A model generated the notes under the pieces. It had not been told where the DNA came from and searched no databases. It saw only the letters and a list, made by a program, of their open reading frames with translations. 64,000 nucleotides of DNA, from assembly GCF_001612845.1 (NCBI RefSeq), contig NZ_BDBF01000026.1:62001-126000 (forward strand), written 5' to 3'. Source of the stretch: Nocardia elegans NBRC 108235 (GTDB lineage Bacteria; Actinomycetota; Actinomycetes; Mycobacteriales; Mycobacteriaceae). Within the stretch, counting starts at the first letter, position 1, and each line of letters opens with the position of its first letter. A program made the position numbers and the translations under genes. Shown piece after piece: positions 41,983 through 50,274 of the stretch.

Positions 41983-43073
41983 GGCTGGGCCTGCGCTTTC
42001 GCGGCGGTGAAGACGTCGGCGAGTTCGGCGGGCGCGACCTCTTCGAGTTGGGCGTAGGTGCACGATTGCGGGGTGCGGTCGTCGCGGAAGCGGACCAGGC
42101 GCCCGCCGTGGCGTAATCGCCCGGCCATGAGGTGTTCGTAGCGGACCTCGGCGACCAGTTCGGGTCGCAGTGGTTCCCAGGACAGGTCCTTGCCGCCGGT
42201 CCAGCGGCTGATGCCGCCGGGCATTTTGCCTTCGGCCCTGGCTTGTGCGGCGGCGTCGGCCCAGTTGCGCCAGGGATGGTTGTCGAGTGCGTCCTCGCGC
42301 AGCGGTGCGAGTTCGTCGACGAGTTGTTTGCGGCGGGCGGCGGTGAAACTGCTGGCGACGCCGACGTGGTGCAGATGGCCGTCCTCGTCGTAGAGGCCCA
42401 GCAGCAGTGAGCCGACGCCCTGGCCGTCCTTGTGCCAGCGGAATCCGGCGACGACGCAGTCGGCGGTGCGTTCGTGTTTGACCTTGACCATGACGCGTTT
42501 GTCCTGCATGTAGGGCAGGTCGCGGGATTTGACCATCACGCCGTCGAAGCCGGCGCCCTCGAATCGGGTGAACCAGTCCTGGGCGGTGTCGGGGTCGGAG
42601 GTGACGGGTGTGAGGTGGATGCCCTCGTGCGGGGTGTCGAGGATGGATTCCAGCAGCTGCCGGCGTTCGTGGAAGGGCCTGGTGGTCAGGTCCTCGTCGC
42701 CGAGGGCGAGCAGGTCGAAGGCGACGAAGCTCGCGGGTGTTTCGACGCTGAGTTTGTTCACTCGTGAGGCCGCGGGGTGCAGGCGGTTCTGCAGGACATC
42801 GAAATCGAGGCCGTGTTCGGTGACGACGACGATTTCACCGTCGAGGACGCATCGCGGTGGTAGCGCCGCGTCCAGCCGCCGCACCACTTCCGGGAAATAG
42901 CGGGTGAGTGGCCGGTCGTTGCGGGAGCCGAGTTCGATATCGGTGCCGTCACGAAAGACGATGCACCGGAAGCCGTCCCATTTGGGCTCGTAGAGGAGGG
43001 TGTCCTCGCGGGGCAGGGCGCCGGCGGATTTGGCCAGCATCGGTTTCACCGGCGGCATGACGGGCAGGTCCAC
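41979..43073 (-). CDS. ligC: ATP-dependent DNA ligase, LigC-like
   Basis: The 364-residue ligase has the adenylation motif I YEPKWDGFRC with nucleophile K31, motif III (FVAFDLLAL), motif IV (DGVMVKSRDLPY) and motif V (VMVKVKHERTADCVVAGFRWH), followed by an OB-fold domain with GVGSLLLGLYDEDG. It has no nuclease or polymerase domain and so is LigC rather than LigD. It seals nicks after gap filling by the coupled primase-polymerase. The GTG at 43073 has GAGGAGG 8 bases upstream. Confidence 0.9.
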   Translation of the reverse strand: MDLPVMPPVKPMLAKSAGALPREDTLLYEPKWDGFRCIVFRDGTDIELGSRNDRPLTRYFPEVVRRLDAALPPRCVLDGEIVVVTEHGLDFDVLQNRLHPAASRVNKLSVETPASFVAFDLLALGDEDLTTRPFHERRQLLESILDTPHEGIHLTPVTSDPDTAQDWFTRFEGAGFDGVMVKSRDLPYMQDKRVMVKVKHERTADCVVAGFRWHKDGQGVGSLLLGLYDEDGHLHHVGVASSFTAARRKQLVDELAPLREDALDNHPWRNWADAAAQARAEGKMPGGISRWTGGKDLSWEPLRPELVAEVRYEHLMAGRLRHGGRLVRFRDDRTPQSCTYAQLEEVAPAELADVFTAAKAQAQP

Positions 43074-43201
43074 GCGATCCTCCTCGGGTCGGTCTCACCC
43101 ATGCCGACGGTGCGGGCGGGAGAAATTCATCGCCCGGCACCGTCGTCATGATCGTAGGCCGAGAGCCGCATCCGCGGTCGCGGGACATTCGCCCGGTCCG
43201 G

Positions 43202-43585
43202 TCAGTTCTCCAGCCAGCCGTGCTGGTCGGCGAATTCGGCGAGCCGGTCGCGGATGGTGATGATCTCGCCGGCGGTGAGAGCGGGACTGGCGTCGAGCAG
43301 CAATTCGGTGATCAGCCGTTTGTGTTCTGCGGCGGTGAGCTGGCCGGTGCCGCGGCCGCGATGCCGCGGCGGCGCCGGTGCGCCGCCGACCGCGGTCAGG
43401 TTGACCGCCTTGGGTCCTCGATCACCCTCGGTAACCTCGAATTCGAATACTCGCCCCTGCCGCAGTTCGTCCTCGTCCAATCCGATGTCGTTCACATGAA
43501 CGAATACGTCCGGCCCGCCGTCTTCGGGACGGATGAATCCGAACCCCCGAGAACTGTCGAAGGACACCAATTTCCCGATCGACAC
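43202..43585 (-). CDS. Cold-shock domain protein with C-terminal extension
   Basis: The 127-residue protein has a cold-shock domain at residues 1-66 with RNP1 SRGFGFIRP and RNP2 DVFVHVNDI, which binds single-stranded RNA or DNA. The second half (residues 75-127, AEHKRLITELLLDASPALTAGEIITIRDRLAEFADQHGW) is a helical extension absent from the 67-residue Csp proteins; a CspB-like layout of this length is common in mycobacteria and Nocardia. It starts with GTG. It lies 128 bp upstream of ligC. Confidence 0.88.
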   Translation of the reverse strand: MSIGKLVSFDSSRGFGFIRPEDGGPDVFVHVNDIGLDEDELRQGRVFEFEVTEGDRGPKAVNLTAVGGAPAPPRHRGRGTGQLTAAEHKRLITELLLDASPALTAGEIITIRDRLAEFADQHGWLEN

Positions 43586-43618
43586 CTACACCTGCTCCTC
43601 ATTGCCGTCCGTGTGCGG

Positions 43619-44725
43619 TCACTCTATCGGTGCCCCGGAGTGGTTGTCGGTGGAAAGAGCCTTTTGCAGTGAGTTGAATACCGTCAGTCCCTGCCCGACC
43701 ATTCCGTTGACCAATTCGCCGACGCCGTCGGGTCCGTTGAGGACGGTCAGATTGGCGTTGGACAGGCCGAGCGCGGCCTGTTTGACGATTTCGGGCAGCT
43801 GCTCGATCAGCAACTGGTCCAACGCGATCCGGTTGTTGGAGGCCGCGGCCTCGGCCTGGATGCGGGTGCGGTCGGCCTCGGCCTGGGCGAGTACGCGCAC
43901 GCGTTCGGCTTCGGCTTGGGCGGGCTTGACGACCTCGGCCTGCAGTTGCTGTTCGCGCAGCTGTGCTTCCTTGCGGGCGCGTTCGGCCTGGGCGGTGAGC
44001 ACTTCCTGCAGGGCGATGGCTTCGGCGAGGGGGCCGGCCTGACTGGCCTCGGCTTTGGCCTTGTCGATATCGCGCTGGTATTCGGCCTGCAGAATCGCGG
44101 TCTGGCGTTGATATTCCGCCTGTTTGCGCAGCGATTCCTGTTCGGCTTGGGCGGCGAGCTGGGCGGCGGCGGCCTGAGCGATCTGGGCGTCGCGCTGGAC
44201 GGCGGCGTTGTGCGGTGCGGCGAGGGCGGCGATGTAGCCGAGCCCGCCGTCGTCGATGGACTGGATCTGGAACGAGTCGACCCACAGTCCGATATTGCTC
44301 ATCTCCACCTTCGAGGCGACCAGGACCTCGTCGGCGAGTTTCTGGCGTTCGCGGATGATCTCCTCGACGGTCATGGAACCGACGATGGAGCGCAGATGGC
44401 CGGAGAAGATGCGCCCGGTCAGCACCGACATCTCGCGTTCCTGTTCGGACAGGAATCGTTGTGCGGCGTTGACCACGGACTGGGTGTCGTTGGCGACCTT
44501 GAAGGCGATGACCGCGCGCACGTCGAGCTGGATGGCCTGACGGGTGACGCAGCGTTCCTGGATCTCGGATTCGAACATCGCCAGCGATAGGTAGCTGACC
44601 TTGCGGAAGAACGGCATCACCCAGGCGCCGTGGCCGGTGATGACGCGGAAGGGGGCGTTGTCCTTGGCGCGGCCGCCGCTGATCAGCATGGCCTCGTCGG
44701 GATCGGGCACGTGATAGCCCAGCAC
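43619..44725 (-). CDS. SPFH/Band 7 flotillin-like protein
   Basis: The 368-residue protein begins with GTG 44725 (VLGYHVPDPDEAMLISGGRA; GGGAGA just upstream) and has no N-terminal membrane helix. It contains the Band 7 domain (RVITGHGAWVMPFFRKVSYLSLAMFE; LDVRAVIAFKVAN; RSIVGSMTVEEIIRERQKLADEV), then a long Ala/Glu/Gln coiled coil (about 190-310), then LSNANLTVLNGPDGVGELV, as in flotillins. It is 14 bp downstream of a short NfeD-like gene, forming the second NfeD-SPFH pair in this window. Confidence 0.88.
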   Translation of the reverse strand: MLGYHVPDPDEAMLISGGRAKDNAPFRVITGHGAWVMPFFRKVSYLSLAMFESEIQERCVTRQAIQLDVRAVIAFKVANDTQSVVNAAQRFLSEQEREMSVLTGRIFSGHLRSIVGSMTVEEIIRERQKLADEVLVASKVEMSNIGLWVDSFQIQSIDDGGLGYIAALAAPHNAAVQRDAQIAQAAAAQLAAQAEQESLRKQAEYQRQTAILQAEYQRDIDKAKAEASQAGPLAEAIALQEVLTAQAERARKEAQLREQQLQAEVVKPAQAEAERVRVLAQAEADRTRIQAEAAASNNRIALDQLLIEQLPEIVKQAALGLSNANLTVLNGPDGVGELVNGMVGQGLTVFNSLQKALSTDNHSGAPIE

Positions 44726-44739
44726 TGGTGTCTCCCTTG

Positions 44740-45003
44740 TTATTTCGTTGTATCCCCACCCGGTCCGACATCCAGCGGGATCCACTCGACGACATCGACG
44801 ATCCGGCCGGGATGCACCTCGACCACGAGTACGGTGGTGCCGGCATCCAAGGGTTCGGTGGATCGCGCGATGTACAGCTCGGTGCCCCCTCTGATCGCGA
44901 CCAGGACCTCCCCGAGCATGCCTGCGCCCCGGATCGGCGATGTGAGCCTACCGGTCGAACCGAGTACCGGGTCTTCTATCGCGGGGAACTCCTTGCCGGA
45001 CAA
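44740..45003 (-). CDS. Short NfeD-like OB-domain protein
   Basis: This 87-residue frame ends IRGAGMLGEVLVAIRGGTELYIARSTEPLDAGTTVLVVEVHPG..VVEWIPLDV, which matches the soluble C-terminal OB domain of NfeD proteins; there is no membrane helix. No ATG or GTG fits; TTG at 45003 (LSGKEFPAIEDPV) is proposed but the start is uncertain. Adjacency to a flotillin-like SPFH gene supports the assignment. Confidence 0.65.
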   Translation of the reverse strand: MSGKEFPAIEDPVLGSTGRLTSPIRGAGMLGEVLVAIRGGTELYIARSTEPLDAGTTVLVVEVHPGRIVDVVEWIPLDVGPGGDTTK

Positions 45004-45171
45004 CGAATGAACGGATGGAGACCAATGTAGTGCGCGCGCCGGGACCGCGCCGCGGGCGGCAAGATGACGGTGGGAACGGACGAATCGGGCGCTAAAAGTC
45101 GGAGGTTTCGATATGGCCTCCCCTGGGAACGGGGACTGGTCAAGCAATCGGTCACCTGGCAGGCTGAAGCG

Positions 45172-46713
45172 GTGACCTCTCCTCCGGATATTCCTGCGGC
45201 GACGTCGGATCCCGCTTCCGACACACTCGATGCCGCGGTGTTCAAGGTAGCCGGTGTGGTCGTGCTCGGCGCGATCATGTCGATCCTGGACGTGACCGTC
45301 GTAACCGTCGCACTGCCGACGTTCCAGCACGAATTCGACACCAGCTACGCCGTCGCGGCCTGGACGATGACCGGCTACACCCTGGCCCTGGCCAGCGTGA
45401 TCCCGCTGACGGGCTGGGCTGCCGACCGATTCGGCACCAAACGTCTCTACATCCTGGCGCTGACGTTCTTCATCCTCGGCTCGGTGCTGTGTTCCACGGC
45501 GTGGAACATCGAGTCGCTCATCGCCTTCCGCGTGGTGCAGGGCCTCGGCGGCGGCATGCTGATGCCGCTGGGGATGACGATCATGACCCACGCGGCCGGA
45601 CCGCAGCGGATCGGCCGCGTGATGGCGGTCCTCGGTGTGCCGATGCTGCTGGGGCCCATTCTCGGGCCCATTCTCGGTGGCTGGCTGATCGGCAGTTTCA
45701 GCTGGCACTGGATCTTCCTGATCAACCTGCCCGTCGGTGTGGTGGCGTTGATCCTGGCGGTCGTGGTGCTGCCGTCGGACCGGCCCGAACCCTCGGAATC
45801 GTTCGACTTCCTCGGGATGCTGCTCGCGTCACCGGGGTTGGCGCTGTTCCTGTTCGGTGTGTCCTCGATTCCCGAACAGCACACGGTCGCCTCGGCGCGG
45901 GTGCTGGTGCCGGCCGCGATCGGCCTGGTGCTGATGGTCGGTTTCGTCTTCCACGCGCTGCGGACCGAACATCCGCTGATCGATCTGCATCTGTTCCGCA
46001 ATCGCCAGTTGACCTTCGCCGTACTGACCGCGGTGTTCTTCGCGGTGGCGTTCTTCGGCTCCGGCCTGCTGCTGCCCAGCTATCTGCAGCAGGTGCAGGG
46101 TAAGTCGACACTGGTTACCGGATTGCTCATCGCACCACAGGGTCTGGGCGCGATGGTCACGATGCCTATCGGCGGCAAGCTGGTCGACAAGATCGGCCCC
46201 GGCAAGGTGGTGATGAGCGGTCTGACCGTCATCGCGGTGAGCATGCTGTTCTTCACCCAGCTCTCGGCCGACACCTCGCTGCCGCTGATGTGTGTGGCGC
46301 TGTTCGTGATGGGGCTGGGCATGGGCTGCACGATGATGCCGACCATGACCGCCGCGATCCAGACGCTGACCCACGCGCAGGTGGCCCGGGGTTCGACGCT
46401 GATGAACATCGTCAACCAGGCGGCCGGTTCGATCGGCACGGCGACCATGTCGGTGCTGCTGACCAACATGCTGGAGAACAAACCGCTGGCGCAGGCGGCG
46501 ATCGGATCGCAGTTCGATCCGACCATCGCGCAGAAGGTGCCGCCCGAGCAGCTCGACACCGGCTTCGACCAGGCCGCGACAGCCTACGCGCACACCTACA
46601 TCGTCGCCCTGGTGCTGGTTCTGGTGACGCTGATCCCGGCGGCGTTCCTGCCGCGCTCCAAACCGAAACTGCCCCAGGAAGATGCCGACGCACCGGTGCT
46701 GATGGGGCACTGA
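45172..46713 (+). CDS. DHA2-family (EmrB/QacA) multidrug exporter
   Basis: The 513-residue protein has 14 predicted membrane helices and major-facilitator motifs: LDVTVVTVALPTF in TM1 (motif D1, DHA2 type), GWAADRFGTKRLYI as motif A at about residues 85-98, RVVQGLGGGMLMPLGMTI (motif B), and GPILGPILGGWLI as motif C. It exports lipophilic drugs or other cations with the proton gradient. The start is set at GTG 45172; a longer frame from ATG 45064 would add 36 residues of uncertain reality. Two tandem hairpins follow. Confidence 0.88.
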   Translation: MTSPPDIPAATSDPASDTLDAAVFKVAGVVVLGAIMSILDVTVVTVALPTFQHEFDTSYAVAAWTMTGYTLALASVIPLTGWAADRFGTKRLYILALTFFILGSVLCSTAWNIESLIAFRVVQGLGGGMLMPLGMTIMTHAAGPQRIGRVMAVLGVPMLLGPILGPILGGWLIGSFSWHWIFLINLPVGVVALILAVVVLPSDRPEPSESFDFLGMLLASPGLALFLFGVSSIPEQHTVASARVLVPAAIGLVLMVGFVFHALRTEHPLIDLHLFRNRQLTFAVLTAVFFAVAFFGSGLLLPSYLQQVQGKSTLVTGLLIAPQGLGAMVTMPIGGKLVDKIGPGKVVMSGLTVIAVSMLFFTQLSADTSLPLMCVALFVMGLGMGCTMMPTMTAAIQTLTHAQVARGSTLMNIVNQAAGSIGTATMSVLLTNMLENKPLAQAAIGSQFDPTIAQKVPPEQLDTGFDQAATAYAHTYIVALVLVLVTLIPAAFLPRSKPKLPQEDADAPVLMGH

Positions 46714-46748
46714 CCGGCGAGGGCCGCCGAGCCCTCGTTCGCCCACCG

Positions 46749-46822
46749 CGTTCGTGCACCGGATGCACGAACGCACCGCATGCCGTCCGGGCGGGACCTT
46801 CGGGTCCGCACGGACGGCATGC
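46749..46822 (+). terminator. Two tandem hairpin terminators
   Basis: The first is a perfect 10-bp stem CGTTCGTGCA/TGCACGAACG with a 5-base loop (46749-46773). The second is a 12-bp stem GCATGCCGTCCG/CGGACGGCATGC (46778-46822) enclosing a smaller GGACC-GGTCC stem with a TTCG-type loop. Both lie within 110 bp of the exporter stop. Confidence 0.75.
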
Positions 46823-46938
46823 GTCGTTTCCGCGCTGTAGCCCGAGACGCCTCGACGCTGATCGCTGCTGAATTGCTGCCAACGTTCCGGTGACAGTTGG
46901 ATCACTTTGGATGAACCCGTGGCGTTTCGAGTTGTACG

Positions 46939-46957
46939 TTTGAATTCCCAGTTCAAA
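46939..46957. promoter_or_regulatory. Putative operator upstream of the 46992 gene pair
   Basis: TTTGAA and TTCAAA form a perfect dyad around a 7-bp spacer, within an AT-rich stretch 35 bp before the start at 46992. No adjacent regulator is divergent from it, so the binding protein is unknown. Confidence 0.4.
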
Positions 46958-46991
46958 TGCACTGACGAGCGGGTGAACGAAAGGGGCGGTC

Positions 46992-47372
46992 ATGCCGTTG
47001 CGCAAGAGTTTGCTGGGATCGCGAACCGAATCGGTGAGTACGAAAACCGCCACGCCCGTTCGCGCCTCACTGACCCCGGAAGCGTTGACCACCGGCGGCC
47101 TGCTGCTCACCGGCGCCGGACTCGCCCTGCTCGGTCCGTTGCTCGCGGCGATGCTGATCCGCGCGAGCGGAGCGGGCCGCACCGACGCGGCGGCGACGAC
47201 ACCGCTGGTCCTGGCGATGTTCGCCGTGATCATCGCTGTGGCGGGCGGTTTCGCCCTGTTCGTCTCGGCGTGGCGGCGGGCCCACACTCCGGCGCCGGGG
47301 CGGGTGCGCAGCGTCGCCGCGGTGCGGGCGAAATCCCTGCGTTCCGAATTCGACAGTGGCGGTGGGCTATGA
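46992..47372 (+). CDS. Small two-helix membrane protein of unknown function
   Basis: The 126-residue protein has a Ser/Thr-rich N-terminus (MPLRKSLLGSRTESVSTKT) and two strong membrane helices (TTGGLLLTGAGLALLGPLLAAMLI, about 33-57, and PLVLAMFAVIIAVAGGFALFVSAW, about 71-94), then a basic cytoplasmic tail. I recognise no family. Its TGA overlaps the ATG of the next gene (ATGA), so the two work or are made together. Codon use is typical for the window. Confidence 0.7.
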   Translation: MPLRKSLLGSRTESVSTKTATPVRASLTPEALTTGGLLLTGAGLALLGPLLAAMLIRASGAGRTDAAATTPLVLAMFAVIIAVAGGFALFVSAWRRAHTPAPGRVRSVAAVRAKSLRSEFDSGGGL

Positions 47373-47956
47373 GTATCGCCGATATCGAACGGGCGCGGCC
47401 CGATCGGCTGCGGTGCCGGCAACTGCGGATGCGGGCCGTGGTCGTGAACGAGTCCGGTTGCCGGGACGCGACCGAGGTGCTGCTGGAACGGGCGTATCGC
47501 CGCTGGTCGGGTCGCCGGGACTGCGATCATTTCCCGCCTGTGCAGCGCTGGCGCGCCGTCGAGCCGGGATATCTGGACGGCGCCGAGTTGCTGCCGGGCT
47601 CGCTGATCGGCGCCGCGGCGGCGGGGCATCGTCCGCGTATTCGTGATTTGTCGCTGGGAGTGCAGGCCGCGCTCGTACTGCATTCGGGATGTCCGGCGCT
47701 GGTGGAGGAGACGGCTCTGCCGGGCTCGGGCCGCGCGGTGCTCGCGCCGGGACCGCGGCGTGGTCTGCTCGTCTCGGTCTACGGTCTGCCCGAGGACGAT
47801 ATGACGCTGGCCGAAAGCGTGCTGGCCGGATACGTGGGGCTGGGCGCGCTGGAAGTGGTGGAACGGTTCTCCCGGTGGCTGCCCGACAATGCCTTGCGCC
47901 CAACGGTATCGGTCCCCGCGCGTGCCGCAGGGACCGATCCGCGTGCCGTGGCGTGA
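47369..47956 (+). CDS. Hypothetical protein coupled to the two-helix membrane protein
   Basis: The 195-residue protein starts MSIADIERARPDRLRCRQLRMRAVVVNESGC and contains two Cys (RLRCRQL, ESGCRD), a central GPRRGLLVSVYGLPEDDMTLAES and LGALEVVERFSRWLPDN near the C-terminus. It is soluble and I recognise no domain. It overlaps the preceding gene by 4 bases and converges on a drug exporter six bases away. The longer upstream frame overlaps the membrane-protein gene and is rejected. Confidence 0.65.
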   Translation: MSIADIERARPDRLRCRQLRMRAVVVNESGCRDATEVLLERAYRRWSGRRDCDHFPPVQRWRAVEPGYLDGAELLPGSLIGAAAAGHRPRIRDLSLGVQAALVLHSGCPALVEETALPGSGRAVLAPGPRRGLLVSVYGLPEDDMTLAESVLAGYVGLGALEVVERFSRWLPDNALRPTVSVPARAAGTDPRAVA

Positions 47957-47962
47957 CCGCGC

Positions 47963-49444
47963 TCAGCTCGCCTGCGCCGGTTCGGGTTGCGCAGCCGGTT
48001 GCGCCGCGCGGTGTCGCAGCAGGATCAGGCCCAGCAGGGCGGCCGCGAGACTGAAACCGGCGCTGATCCATGCCCCGTAGGACATGGCGGTGGTGAACGC
48101 CGACTTGGCCGGTTCGCCGAAGCCGAGGGCGAAGGCGTTGCCGATGTTCTCGCGCGCCGCGTCCGGAGCATCGGCGGGCATGTGGGAGGTGAACACGCCC
48201 GCCAGCACACTGCCGAGCACCGCGATGCTGACCGCCATTCCGACCTGCTGGATGGTGTCGTTCATCGCCGAGCCGACACCGGCGTGTTCGAGCGGGATCG
48301 CACTCATGATCGCGGCATAGGCCGCGGGACCGGCCAGGCCGCCGCCGATACCCATCACCAGCATGGAGGCCAGCACCCACGCGTAGCTGTCGGCGTTGGC
48401 GAGGATGACGAACGCCCCCGCCATCACCGCCAAGCCCGCGACGATCAGGGTCTTGTTGCTCAGCTTCTTGCCGAGCGTGGCGCCCAGCCCGTTGCACACT
48501 GTCGCGGCCACCGCGTACGGCAGCAGTGCCAGCCCGGCTTTCATCGGGCCGTATCCGAGGACGAACTGCAGGTACTGGGTGAGCATCAGCATGACCGCGC
48601 CCATGCCGAACACCATCAGCAGCAGCGTCAGGCAGGTGCCGGTGAAGTCGCGATTGCGGAATACCGCCAGCGGCAGCATCGGATGTTGGGAGCGATATTC
48701 CCAGTAGGTGAATCCGGCCGCGGCCACCACCGCGAGTGCGATGACGGGGATGTTCCATTCGCGTTCGATGATCACGTAGACGGTCGCGGTGAGCGCCGCG
48801 ATCGACAGCAGCACCCCGACCAGGTCGACGGGGCGTTGCTGCCCGTAGGTTTCGGGCATCAGTACCACCGCGGCGATGATCGCGACGATCGCGACGGGGA
48901 TGTTGAGCAGGAAGACCGACCCCCACCAGAAGTGCTGCAGCAGAAAGCCGCCCAGGGTGGGGCCGAGCACGATGCCGACCATGGACACCGTGGACCAGCC
49001 GGCCATCGCCTTGCGGCGTTCGTCCTCCTCGAAGGTCGTCATCAGGATCGACAGTGTCGAGGGCATGAGCAGCGATCCGCCGACGCCCATGGCGGCGCGG
49101 GCGGCGATCACCTGCCACGGTTCGCTGGCCAGGACCGCCAGCAGTGACGCCGCGCCGAATACCGCGAGTCCGGTGATGAGCATGCGGCGGCGGCCGAACC
49201 GGTCGGACAGGCTGCCGGCGGTGAGCAGGAGTCCGGCGAAGACGAGGACGTAGGCGTCGAGGATCCACTGGATGTCGGAGGGGCTCGCGCCCAGTTCCCG
49301 GATCAGTGACGGAATGGCCAGGTTGAGGACGGTGCCGTCGATCATCAGCACCAGCAGGGACAGGCAGAGCACACCCAGGATCCACCAGCGGCGGGGATCG
49401 CGCGGGGTCGTCTCCGCGGGTTCTCGTACAGTGTTCGATTCCAC
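47963..49444 (-). CDS. DHA2-family drug:H+ antiporter (EmrB/QacA type)
   Basis: The 493-residue protein has 14 predicted helices and DHA2 motifs: LMIDGTVLNLAIPSLIRELGAS (motif D1), LLLTAGSLSDRFGRRRMLI (motif A), ARAAMGVGGSLLMPSTLSIL (motif B) and VGIVLGPTLGGFLLQHF (motif C). It starts with GTG 49444 and is divergent from a TetR gene; three near-identical operators overlap both start regions, indicating tight repression relieved by an exported compound. Confidence 0.9.
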   Translation of the reverse strand: MESNTVREPAETTPRDPRRWWILGVLCLSLLVLMIDGTVLNLAIPSLIRELGASPSDIQWILDAYVLVFAGLLLTAGSLSDRFGRRRMLITGLAVFGAASLLAVLASEPWQVIAARAAMGVGGSLLMPSTLSILMTTFEEDERRKAMAGWSTVSMVGIVLGPTLGGFLLQHFWWGSVFLLNIPVAIVAIIAAVVLMPETYGQQRPVDLVGVLLSIAALTATVYVIIEREWNIPVIALAVVAAAGFTYWEYRSQHPMLPLAVFRNRDFTGTCLTLLLMVFGMGAVMLMLTQYLQFVLGYGPMKAGLALLPYAVAATVCNGLGATLGKKLSNKTLIVAGLAVMAGAFVILANADSYAWVLASMLVMGIGGGLAGPAAYAAIMSAIPLEHAGVGSAMNDTIQQVGMAVSIAVLGSVLAGVFTSHMPADAPDAARENIGNAFALGFGEPAKSAFTTAMSYGAWISAGFSLAAALLGLILLRHRAAQPAAQPEPAQAS

Positions 49445-49479
49445 TCGAGCAGCGTACGATAAACTCGAACAGTGTGCGA
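49424..49479. promoter_or_regulatory. Three phased TetR operators
   Basis: Three 15-bp elements with pattern TCGnnCAGnGTnCGA lie at 49424-49438 (TCGTACAGTGTTCGA), 49445-49459 (TCGAGCAGCGTACGA) and 49465-49479 (TCGAACAGTGTGCGA). Centres are 21 and 20 bp apart, two helical turns, so three dimers could line up on one face of the DNA. The leftmost overlaps the exporter start codon, the rightmost lies just before the TetR start. Confidence 0.75.
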
Positions 49480-49497
49480 GGCAATTACAGTGGTGCC

Positions 49498-50274
49498 GTG
49501 ACCAAACCGTTCAGCTCGGTGTGGACGCGGCAGGCCCGCCCGCCCAGGAGGTCGGGGCTGACTCGCGAACAGATCGTCGCGGCCACTGTGGAACTGCTCG
49601 ACGCCGACGGCCTCGAGGCGCTGAGCATGCGCAAACTCGGCGCCCGCCTCAATGCCGGCGCGACCAGTCTCTACTGGTATGTGGCCAACAAGGACGAACT
49701 GCTGGAATTGGCGCTCGACGAGGTCTGGGGCCTGGTCGAGATCCCCGATCCCGACCGCACGACCTGGCGGGAGGTCTTCACCACCTTCGCCTACAGCCTG
49801 CGCGCCACGATCCGCTCCCATCCGTGGGCGGCGAGTCTGCTGGGGCAGCTGCCCAGCGTCGGCCCCAACGCCTTCGCGCTCACCGACCGGCTGCGCCGCA
49901 CCTGCCTGCGGGCCGGATTCGATGGCACCGACGTCTATCTGGCCAGCGCCCTGGTGATGAGTTTCATTCTGGGACAGGTGATTCCGGAGCTGACATACCG
50001 CAAGACCGTCGGCGGTGAGGTCGACCACCAATCGGTGCTCGCCTCGATGGACCAGCTGGCCGCGGACTACCCGCAACTGCGCGCCGACTACCGCGACGCG
50101 CTACCGCAGGATCCGGAAGTGGCGCGAGCGCTCGCATTCGACTTCGGGCTGGTCTGTGTCTTGGACGGGATGGCCGCGCGCCTGGGTGAAGCGCCCACGG
50201 CCGACCTGGGCCGCCCCGGCCCGGCGCCGGATACCGAGCAGCCGCACCCCGAAACTCAGCGGCGCACTCGATAA
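49498..50274 (+). CDS. TetR family regulator of the adjacent exporter
   Basis: The 258-residue protein has the tetracycline-repressor-type N-terminus: LTREQIVAATVELLDADGLEALSMRKLGARLNAGATSLYWYVANKDELLELALDEVWG, recognition helix AGATSLYWYVANK, and a TetR_C-type C-terminal domain. I placed the start at GTG 49498 (VTKPFSSVW) because the other GTG at 49474 lies inside the third operator; the earlier one cannot be excluded. It is divergent from the DHA2 exporter and overlaps the end of the converging reductase gene by 19 bp. Confidence 0.87.
   Translation: MTKPFSSVWTRQARPPRRSGLTREQIVAATVELLDADGLEALSMRKLGARLNAGATSLYWYVANKDELLELALDEVWGLVEIPDPDRTTWREVFTTFAYSLRATIRSHPWAASLLGQLPSVGPNAFALTDRLRRTCLRAGFDGTDVYLASALVMSFILGQVIPELTYRKTVGGEVDHQSVLASMDQLAADYPQLRADYRDALPQDPEVARALAFDFGLVCVLDGMAARLGEAPTADLGRPGPAPDTEQPHPETQRRTR

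Noticed and set aside
44740..45708. 322-residue frame upstream-extended from the NfeD-like gene
   Set aside because: The extension is antisense to the DHA2 exporter and rich in His/Arg/Asp; only the last 87 residues resemble a real protein.
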